NCBI GenBank assembly: GCA_023424585.1
Contig: JAFADT010000132.1
Span: 1-5,057, forward strand
Direction: 5' to 3'
DNA length: 5,057 nt
Origin: Pseudomonadota bacterium
GTDB lineage: Bacteria > Myxococcota > Myxococcia > Myxococcales > Myxococcaceae
Made by a program: the position numbers and the translations under genes. The notes under the pieces were generated by a model. It made no database searches, was not told the origin of the DNA, and worked only from the letters and a program-made list of their open reading frames with translations. Within the stretch, counting starts at the first letter, position 1, and the number at the start of each line of letters is the position of its first letter. Shown here in pieces: positions 1 to 5,057 of the stretch.

Positions 1-1267
1 GATCCAGGCCGCGCACGCGCTCGGACGGCAGCTTGAAGCGGCCCACGGGCAGCTCGCCCGTGAGCGCCTCGTACATCATCACGCCCAGGGAGAAGAGGTC
101 CGCGCGCCCGTCCACGTTCTTCGCGTCCCGGCGCTGCTCCGGGGCCATGTAGTTGAGCGTGCCCATGGCCACCGCCGTCGCGGTGAGGTGCTTCTCCGAG
201 TCCGGCTCGCGGATGCCCGCCAGGCCGAAGTCCGCCACCTTCGCGTGCAGCCGCCCGTCCAGCAGGATGTTCTCCGGCTTCAGGTCGCGGTGGATGATGT
301 TCTTGGCGTGCGCGCACTCCACGGCGCGCGCCACCTGGAGCAGCACCTTCAGCGACTGCGCGGGCGTGAGCGGCTCCCTGCCGCTCAGCGCGTGGCGCAG
401 CGACTGGCCCTCCACGTACTCCATCACGAAGTAGTAGTGCTCGCCGGACACGCCCCGGTCGATGATCTGCACGATGTTCGGGTGGCTCAGGGCCGCGAGC
501 GCGGTCGCCTCCTTGTCGAAGCGCGACACGAACTCCTCGTCCTTCGCCAGCCGGGGCGGCAGCACCTTCACCGCCACCGTGCGGCCCAGGGACCGCTGGC
601 GCGCGAGCCACACCTCGCCCATGCCGCCGCGCCCCAGGATCTCCAGGAGCTCCAGCCCCGGAAGCTCGGGCTTCGCGCCCGACAGCATCGTCTCCGCGTT
701 CTCGATGTCGCGGATGCCCGTGTTCACGGGCGCGCGCGGGGCCAGCACGCCCGGCGCCCCCGAGCGCACCAGCGTCGCCCCGATCAGCTCCGCGGCCGCC
801 GGGTCCGCCGCGGGCAATGCCACTCCGGAGGAAGGCGCACCCGGGCCCCCCACGGCGGCTGCGCCCACGGGAACCTCGCCCTCGTCCGCCTTCCCCACGC
901 CATCCGGTCGCGGGATGCTCATCTCGCTGCCCCCTGGGACGGAGCCGGCCCTCATCTCCTGTCCCACCGCGTCCTCCCTCCCCGCTCCAACACTGGACGC
1001 GGCGGAAGGTGACGTCGATTCTCGCGGATTCTCCGCCGCGCGCGGCGTGAACGTCACCGCGACGCCCGCCGCGTCGTCGGCCTGCGCGGCCGGACGGATG
1101 CCCGACGGCTCGGCCGGGCGATGGATGCCGGACACGTCCGCGCGCCGCACCTCGAACCGGATGCCGCAGCGGCACGTGACCTTCTGGCCGCTCACGTACA
1201 CCCGGGTGTCGTGCACCGTGCCGCAGTTGGGGCACGACTGGGTGGGCAGCAGGGACGAGGAGCGCAC
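1..1267 (-). CDS. Serine/threonine protein kinase with N-terminal zinc-ribbon-like motif (3' end cut by window)
   Basis: Eukaryote-like (Hanks/PknB-type) kinase that transfers phosphate from ATP to Ser/Thr of proteins. 422 codons are visible from a GTG at 1267; the C-terminus is outside the window. Residues 12-34 carry C12-x2-C15-x16-C32-x-C34, a zinc-ribbon-like cysteine set. Residues about 38-200 are an Ala/Pro/Gly-rich linker, probably disordered. The kinase domain starts near 205: glycine loop GRGGMGEV (212-219), ATP-binding K234 in VAVK, helix-C E253, catalytic loop HRDLKPEN (D328), DFG 346-348, APE 375-377, then the subdomain IX stretch DLFSLGVMMYEALTGELP. All key residues are present and it is an RD kinase, so an active enzyme is expected. 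No membrane segment is visible in the part shown. It starts 2 nt after the cyclase stop, indicating one operon and probable translational coupling. Its substrate is unknown; the FHA-cyclase next door is the obvious candidate (inference). Confidence 0.95.
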   Translation of the reverse strand, partial: MRSSSLLPTQSCPNCGTVHDTRVYVSGQKVTCRCGIRFEVRRADVSGIHRPAEPSGIRPAAQADDAAGVAVTFTPRAAENPRESTSPSAASSVGAGREDAVGQEMRAGSVPGGSEMSIPRPDGVGKADEGEVPVGAAAVGGPGAPSSGVALPAADPAAAELIGATLVRSGAPGVLAPRAPVNTGIRDIENAETMLSGAKPELPGLELLEILGRGGMGEVWLARQRSLGRTVAVKVLPPRLAKDEEFVSRFDKEATALAALSHPNIVQIIDRGVSGEHYYFVMEYVEGQSLRHALSGREPLTPAQSLKVLLQVARAVECAHAKNIIHRDLKPENILLDGRLHAKVADFGLAGIREPDSEKHLTATAVAMGTLNYMAPEQRRDAKNVDGRADLFSLGVMMYEALTGELPVGRFKLPSERVRGLD

Positions 1268-1269
1268 CG

Positions 1270-2940
1270 TCAGCGCACCTTGCGGGAGGTGGAGGTGGTC
1301 AGCTCCGCGCCGTGCACGCGGAAGGTCTGCACGCCCTTCTCCTTGCCCTTCACCTGCAGCACCGGCAGCTCCTCCACGTCGAAGCCCGCGCCGGACTTGC
1401 GCACCGTGGCCTCCGACGCCAGCACCTCTCCGCTCTTGGCGATGCCGCACAGCCGCGACGCGGTGTTCACCGTGTCGCCAATGGCGGTGAACTCGTGGCG
1501 CTCCGCGCTGCCCATGTAGCCCACGACGGCCTGGCCGGTGTTGACGCCGATGCCCACCTCGATGGGCTTCTTGCCGTCCAGCACGCGCTGCCGGTTGAGC
1601 TCCGTGACGGCGTCCTGCATCTCCAGCGCGGCGCGCAGGGCCCGGGCCGGATCATCCGGGTGCGACAGCGGCGGACCCCACACCGCCATCACGCAGTCCC
1701 CGATGAACTTGTCCAGGTTGCCCTCGTAGCGGAACACCACGTCCGCCATGGCGGTGAAGAAGCTGTTGAGCATCGACACCACCTCCTGCGGCGAGTCGCT
1801 CTCCGCCAGCGTGGTGAAGCCGCGGATGTCCGCGAACAGGCAGCTCACCTCCGCGAGCCGGCTCTGGCGCAGGTCCTCCGTGCCGCCGTTGATCACCGCG
1901 TCCGCCACCGCCTTGGACAGGAAGCGCGACAGCTCCGCGCGCGTCACCGCCTCGTTGCGGATCTGCTCCGCCAGGGCCGCGTTCTCCAGCGCGATGCCCG
2001 CCTGCGCGGCGATGCCGGAGAGGATGGTCAGGTCCTTCTCCGAGAAGGCGTTGATCTGCTGGCGGCTGTCCAGGAACAGCACCGCCATGATGTCGCCGTT
2101 CACCAGCAGCGGCACCGCCATGGCGGAGCGGATGCCCTGCGCCACGATGCTCTCCGCGGCGGAGAAGCGCTCGTCGATGATGGCGTCCGCCGTGAGCACC
2201 GCCTTGCCCGTCTCCACCACGCGCTTGAGCACGGTGTCCGACAGCATGACGTTCGCCTGCTTGCCCTGCCGGTGGTGCACCGCGGCCGGGATGAACTCCC
2301 CCTCCGGGCCCACCTTCAGGATGACGCCGTGGTCGGCCGCGAGCAGTTCGAAGGCCACCTTGAGGATCTGCTCGAACAGGTCGGCCTGGTTGCCCTTGAG
2401 GCTCACCTGCCGGTGGAACTCGTGGACGATGCGCAGCTTCTCGTAGTCGCGGCGCAGGGCGGCGACGTCCGTCACCTGCTCCGCGGGGCGGAAGTTCTGC
2501 GGCACCTGGTCCATCTGCGCCAGGAAGGCCGGCATGGAGACGGCGTTGGCCACCACCGTCACGCCCGGCAGCGTGGGCGGGTTGCCCCCGCCGGGGACGG
2601 CCTCGCCGCTGTGGAAGACGAGCCGGGAGGAGCCCAGGGCGATCTCATCCCCGTCCTTCAGCCGCATCTCCCCTGTCACCCGGCGCCCGTTGACGAAGGT
2701 GCCGTTGGACGAGTTCAGATCGCGCAGCACGAAGTCACGCCCCACCTTCTCGATGGTGGCGTGCTCCTTGGAGACCTCCCGGTCCACCAGCCGCAGCGTG
2801 TTGGACGGGTGGCGGCCGAGCGACGTGGTGGCCCCCAGGGGAAACTCCCCCAACGTCCCGTCCGCGAACCGCCCCGTCAGGTGCGGCCCGCGCGGGTGCG
2901 ACCCGGACCGGGGCGGGAATGGGGCGGGTGCCTGGTTCAC
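1270..2940 (-). CDS. Class III adenylate/guanylate cyclase with FHA and GAF domains
   Basis: Predicted cytoplasmic cyclase of 556 aa making a cyclic nucleotide, probably cAMP from ATP. An FHA domain spans about 30-110, with G42-R43-H44, S57-K-E-H60 and NSSNGTFVNG (76-85), the residues FHA folds use to bind phosphothreonine. A GAF sensor domain spans about 183-320; it has F299-x3-D303 but no clear NK half of the cyclic-nucleotide-binding NKFDE signature, so its ligand is unknown. A helical linker (about 318-353) leads to the catalytic domain (about 363-543). Metal-binding aspartates are D371 (FADIRGFT) and D415 (FIGD). Base-selecting positions are K411 and T485, and N492 and R496 lie in DTVNTASR. 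The full set in one chain fits a homodimer with two active sites. Start chosen: GTG 2940, which has a good Shine-Dalgarno; a longer frame begins at GTG 3036 (588 aa), but its extra 32 residues resemble no domain and overlap a possible terminator. The kinase follows 2 nt later. Confidence 0.93.
   Translation of the reverse strand: MNQAPAPFPPRSGSHPRGPHLTGRFADGTLGEFPLGATTSLGRHPSNTLRLVDREVSKEHATIEKVGRDFVLRDLNSSNGTFVNGRRVTGEMRLKDGDEIALGSSRLVFHSGEAVPGGGNPPTLPGVTVVANAVSMPAFLAQMDQVPQNFRPAEQVTDVAALRRDYEKLRIVHEFHRQVSLKGNQADLFEQILKVAFELLAADHGVILKVGPEGEFIPAAVHHRQGKQANVMLSDTVLKRVVETGKAVLTADAIIDERFSAAESIVAQGIRSAMAVPLLVNGDIMAVLFLDSRQQINAFSEKDLTILSGIAAQAGIALENAALAEQIRNEAVTRAELSRFLSKAVADAVINGGTEDLRQSRLAEVSCLFADIRGFTTLAESDSPQEVVSMLNSFFTAMADVVFRYEGNLDKFIGDCVMAVWGPPLSHPDDPARALRAALEMQDAVTELNRQRVLDGKKPIEVGIGVNTGQAVVGYMGSAERHEFTAIGDTVNTASRLCGIAKSGEVLASEATVRKSGAGFDVEELPVLQVKGKEKGVQTFRVHGAELTTSTSRKVR
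1278..1281 (-). promoter_or_regulatory. Putative ribosome binding site of the kinase gene, inside the end of the cyclase gene
   Basis: AAGG on the minus strand lies 10 nt before the GTG at 1267. It is a modest Shine-Dalgarno match within the last codons of the cyclase. The cyclase TGA (1272-1270) and kinase GTG (1267-1265) are separated by 2 nt, so ribosomes finishing the cyclase could reinitiate here. It supports GTG 1267 over upstream in-frame codons, although that frame stays open for some distance upstream. Confidence 0.45.
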
Positions 2941-2948
2941 GCGCGAAT

Positions 2949-2952
2949 CCTC
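2949..2952 (-). promoter_or_regulatory. Ribosome binding site deciding the cyclase start
   Basis: GAGG (within TGAGGA) on the minus strand sits 8 nt before the GTG at 2940, an ideal spacing. The alternative start at 3036 has only a GAGGGG some 11 nt upstream. This favours the 556-aa cyclase. Confidence 0.5.
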
Positions 2953-2962
2953 ACCGGCCCGG

Positions 2963-2968
2963 ACACTA
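2963..2968 (-). promoter_or_regulatory. Weak candidate -10 element upstream of the cyclase
   Basis: The minus strand reads TGGTAGTGT here, an extended -10-like element (TG-n-TAGTGT) in a locally less GC-rich patch between the hairpin at 2986-3009 and the ribosome binding site at 2952. The hexamer 17 nt upstream, TCCTTT, is a poor -35. The position would give a short leader before GTG 2940. Sequence match alone is weak evidence. Confidence 0.2.
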
Positions 2969-2985
2969 CCAGAGCCTTCCGCCCC

Positions 2986-3009
2986 AAAGGAACGCTCGCG
3001 AAGCGCCCC
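2986..3009 (-). terminator. Possible intrinsic terminator after the lipoprotein gene
   Basis: On the minus strand GGGGCGCT pairs with AGCGTTCC across a 5-nt loop (TCGCG), giving an 8-bp stem with two G-U wobbles, followed directly by TTT. It lies about 60 nt past the lipoprotein stop and ahead of the preferred cyclase start, where a terminator would be expected. The U-tract is only three long and is followed by GGGG, so termination may be weak or absent. Confidence 0.3.
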
Positions 3010-3067
3010 CGGGTCCAGACCGCCAACGCCCTGCACGGCCGGTCAGTCCCCTCGCCCGCCCGGCGGC

Positions 3068-4003
3068 TCACGTGGAGGGAGGCGCCAACGTCCCCGGGGT
3101 CGCGGGGTCCACCGACGCGGCCGGCCGGCGCTCCGGGGCGCGGAAGCCCAGGCCAATGGACGGCAGGAAGGTCATCCCGCCCAGGTCCCGCTTCTGCCCG
3201 AAGATGTGGGGGTTGCAGAAGACGTAGCCGCCGGTCAGCTCCGCGTAGAAGTGCACGTAGCGGTAGCCCACCGCGAAGCCCACGGTCGTGCCCACGAAGT
3301 GGCTGTTCACGGAGGACGGCAGGCTCGCGTCGAAGCCCGTCACCGGCTTGCCCTGCTGGGAGAAGTCCACCAGCTGGGCGTCCAGCCGGGTGTGGCTGAA
3401 GACGTACTTGGGGGCGCCGTAGAGCTTGAACACGTCGCCGTACTCCGCGCTCAGGTACAGCGGCACCTCCACGTCGGTCCGGCTGAAGTCCCCGAGCTGG
3501 ACCACCTCCAGGACGTCCATCACCGCCCCGGAGAACAGGTACTTGGACACCCCCACCCCCAGCGCCAGGTCATAGGAGCGGCGCGGGTCCGGCCCGCCGT
3601 GGGCCAGCCGCACCTTGCCGTCGAAGCGCAGCGAGTTGCCGTTGTAGCGCCCGCCCACGTCCAGCCCGTCCACCAGGCCCACCCGCACCATCAGCTCCGG
3701 GTTCACCCCCGGCGGCGCCACCACCAGGGCCAGGCCCGCCGTCAGCAGGCGCTGCTGATCCTCCTCCGTGAGGGTGTAGGGCCGGTCCTCGTCGATGGCG
3801 CGCTTCGCCTCGCGCCCCTGGTCGATGCCCACGTCCACCACCGACGCCAGCGTCCCCACCGGGACGAACACCCCCATGCTGCCCGTCACCTGGACCTGTC
3901 CCGGCGCGAGCGTCCTGGCCGTCTGCATGGTGGACAGCGGGGTCGCGCACCCGACGGCGAGCCCGGCGAGCGCGAGGAGGAGCAGGGCGGGAAGGTTTCT
4001 CAT
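3068..4003 (-). CDS. Putative outer-membrane lipoprotein of unknown function, beta-rich
   Basis: Predicted 311-aa exported protein; I do not recognise the family. From ATG 4003 it begins M-R-N, then a Leu/Ala-rich hydrophobic core (about 4-17) and A-V-G-C, a lipobox with the lipidated cysteine at C19. Residue +2 is Ala, not Asp, so the outer membrane is a plausible destination (inference). The mature part alternates hydrophobic and polar residues with many Gly and aromatics, for example about 84-95, 145-157, 179-203, 234-263 and 278-288, as in membrane-associated beta sheets or a small barrel. It ends in a Pro/Ala/Thr-rich tail (about 290-311). The frame is open back to GTG 4057 (329 aa), but that would bury the signal peptide 18 residues in, so 4003 is preferred; ATG 4024 is a third option. 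No clear Shine-Dalgarno precedes 4003. It is co-oriented with the cyclase but separated by 127 bp and a possible terminator, so it is probably a separate unit. Confidence 0.8.
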   Translation of the reverse strand: MRNLPALLLLALAGLAVGCATPLSTMQTARTLAPGQVQVTGSMGVFVPVGTLASVVDVGIDQGREAKRAIDEDRPYTLTEEDQQRLLTAGLALVVAPPGVNPELMVRVGLVDGLDVGGRYNGNSLRFDGKVRLAHGGPDPRRSYDLALGVGVSKYLFSGAVMDVLEVVQLGDFSRTDVEVPLYLSAEYGDVFKLYGAPKYVFSHTRLDAQLVDFSQQGKPVTGFDASLPSSVNSHFVGTTVGFAVGYRYVHFYAELTGGYVFCNPHIFGQKRDLGGMTFLPSIGLGFRAPERRPAASVDPATPGTLAPPST

Positions 4004-4074
4004 GGGGTTGCAGGTTAAGCCCATTTCCAGTGCGAACGCTTCAATCCGGGCGTCCACGTGGTAAGGGGGCTGTC
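4004..4074. promoter_or_regulatory. Divergent intergenic region (lipoprotein / truD) with CCACGTGG palindrome
   Basis: These 71 bp separate the two divergent starts and are less GC-rich than the flanking genes, as expected for promoters. A perfect 8-bp palindrome CCACGTGG lies at 4054-4061, just upstream of the truD ribosome binding site, and could be an operator half or chance. On the minus strand TTGAAG (4044-4039) resembles a -35, with CTTAAC (4019-4014) as a poor -10 at 19 nt spacing. That would put the lipoprotein transcript start close to its ATG. No convincing promoter for truD could be picked. Confidence 0.35.
4063..4069 (+). promoter_or_regulatory. Ribosome binding site of truD
   Basis: AAGGGGG lies 5 nt before the GTG at 4075, a strong purine-rich Shine-Dalgarno that fixes GTG as the start codon. 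It abuts the CCACGTGG palindrome at 4054-4061, so a protein bound there could interfere with transcription. Confidence 0.6.
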
Positions 4075-5057
4075 GTGCGAATCAAGCAAAAACCCGAGGA
4101 CTTCTCCGTGAAGGAGTCCTACCGCTTCGACGAGGTCGCCAGCGGCAAGCATCGCGTCTACCTGATGGACAAGCAGAAGCTGTCCACCTTTGACGCGGTG
4201 AACCGAATCCGTGACGCGTTCGGGCTGAAGCCCGGCGCCATCAGCTACTGCGGCCTGAAGGACAAGCAGGGCCGCACCGAGCAGATCATCGCCGTGGACG
4301 GCGCGGACGTGGACATGCAGGAGCCCGACCTGCGCCTGAAGTTCCTGGGCCGGACGGACAAGCCGCTCTCCGCGAAGAACATCACCTCCAACCGCTTCTC
4401 CGTCACCGTGCGCGCCCTCACGCGCGACTCGCTGGCGCCGCTGAACCTGGCCGCCGCGGAGGTGAACCGGCTGGGCGTGGTGAACTACTTCGACAGCCAG
4501 CGCTTCGGCGCGCTCAAGCACGGCCAGGGCTTCATCGCCAAGGACCTCATCCGGGGCGACTTCGAGGCCGCGCTGCACAACTACTTCGCCCGCCCCTCGG
4601 ACCTGGACCGCACCGAGGACGCCAAGGTGAAGGGCTTCTGGCGCGACAACTGGGGCCGCTGGGACGCGCGCGTGCCCTTCGAGGGCGCGAAGAAGTACCA
4701 CCGCATCCTGCGCAGCCTGCGCGAGCACCCGGGCGACTGGCTCCGCGCGTTCCTGCAGATCGACTCGGACTACCGGGCGATGATCCTCTTCGAGTACCAG
4801 AGCTTCCTCTGGAACGAGGGCGTCCGGCGCTACCTCCAGCTGATGCTGCCGCGCGAGGCCATGTTCCCCATGCGCTACCAGGCCGGCACGCTCCTGCACT
4901 ACCGGGACGCGACCCCGGACGTGCTGCACACCCTGCGCGAGAAGACCTTCCCGCTCGTGGGGCCGGACACCACCTTCGAGGATCCGAAGGTCGCCGAGGC
5001 CATGACCTGGGTGCTGGGCCGGGAGAAGCTCAAGCTGTCCGACCTGCGCATCAAGGG
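4075..5057 (+). CDS. truD: tRNA pseudouridine synthase TruD family (3' end cut by window)
   Basis: TruD enzymes isomerise a uridine in RNA to pseudouridine; the E. coli enzyme acts at U13 of tRNA-Glu. Visible are 327 codons from GTG 4075, close to the usual bacterial length of about 350, so only part of the C-terminus should be missing. Family motifs appear in order: the N-terminal PEDFSVKE (7-14); YCGLKDKQGRTEQ (58-70) with catalytic D63, equivalent to Asp80 of E. coli TruD in GLKDR; and NYFDSQRFG (137-145), matching the NYFG-x-QRFG motif near the active site. The region after about 150 should contain the TruD-specific insertion domain that contacts RNA. It is a cytoplasmic enzyme with no signal peptide. 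It is transcribed away from the other three genes, with no visible partner in the window. Substrate position is inferred from family, not shown here. Confidence 0.93.
   Translation, partial: MRIKQKPEDFSVKESYRFDEVASGKHRVYLMDKQKLSTFDAVNRIRDAFGLKPGAISYCGLKDKQGRTEQIIAVDGADVDMQEPDLRLKFLGRTDKPLSAKNITSNRFSVTVRALTRDSLAPLNLAAAEVNRLGVVNYFDSQRFGALKHGQGFIAKDLIRGDFEAALHNYFARPSDLDRTEDAKVKGFWRDNWGRWDARVPFEGAKKYHRILRSLREHPGDWLRAFLQIDSDYRAMILFEYQSFLWNEGVRRYLQLMLPREAMFPMRYQAGTLLHYRDATPDVLHTLREKTFPLVGPDTTFEDPKVAEAMTWVLGREKLKLSDLRIK

Noticed and set aside
1034..1047. Perfect 14-bp palindrome CGCCGCGCGCGGCG
   Set aside because: It lies inside the low-complexity linker of the kinase and consists only of G and C, so it is probably a by-product of codon bias.
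3056..3066. Inverted repeat CCGCC-C-GGCGG just after the lipoprotein stop
   Set aside because: The loop is too short and no T-run follows, so it is less convincing as a terminator than the hairpin at 2986-3009.
1312..3399. Very long plus-strand open frame (695 codons) opposite the cyclase, and other plus-strand frames opposite the kinase and lipoprotein
   Set aside because: Products are rich in His/Arg/Ala/Leu with no domain, as expected for the antisense of GC-rich codons. The minus-strand frames contain clear catalytic motifs.
4015..4929. Minus-strand open frame of 304 codons opposite truD
   Set aside because: Composition is the typical Val/Ala/Leu/Gln/His antisense shadow, while the plus strand carries unmistakable TruD motifs.
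1..5057. tRNA/rRNA genes, CRISPR arrays, insertion sequences, long direct repeats
   Set aside because: None seen; the window is almost fully occupied by four protein-coding genes with uniform base composition.

Overview
The window is very GC-rich with compact, co-oriented genes. It carries a eukaryote-like Ser/Thr kinase next to an FHA-GAF-cyclase protein. This combination points to a myxobacterium of the Myxococcus/Corallococcus/Stigmatella type; that is inference from gene content and base composition, not a proven assignment. There are four genes: three on the minus strand and one divergent on the plus strand. The two outermost genes run off the window edges.

Reading the minus strand in its direction of transcription (right to left), the first gene (4003-3068) encodes a predicted secreted lipoprotein of unknown function with a beta-rich, outer-membrane-like body. 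A 127-bp gap follows, holding a possible terminator hairpin, a weak promoter candidate and a good ribosome binding site. Next comes a class III nucleotide cyclase (2940-1270) with FHA, GAF and catalytic domains in that order. Two bases after its stop codon starts a Ser/Thr protein kinase (1267 to the left edge) with an N-terminal zinc-ribbon-like motif, a long low-complexity linker and a complete set of catalytic motifs. The kinase C-terminus lies outside the window.

On the plus strand, from 4075 to the right edge, is a TruD-family tRNA pseudouridine synthase. Its start is separated from the lipoprotein start by 71 bp, which must hold both promoters.

The main biological theme is the cyclase-kinase pair. 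FHA domains bind phosphothreonine, so a kinase translated directly after an FHA-cyclase is a natural candidate to phosphorylate or dock onto it, linking Ser/Thr phosphorylation to cyclic nucleotide production. The lipoprotein and TruD show no visible functional link to this pair. I see no RNA genes, mobile elements, CRISPR arrays or long repeats. No stretch over 300 bp lacks a gene.
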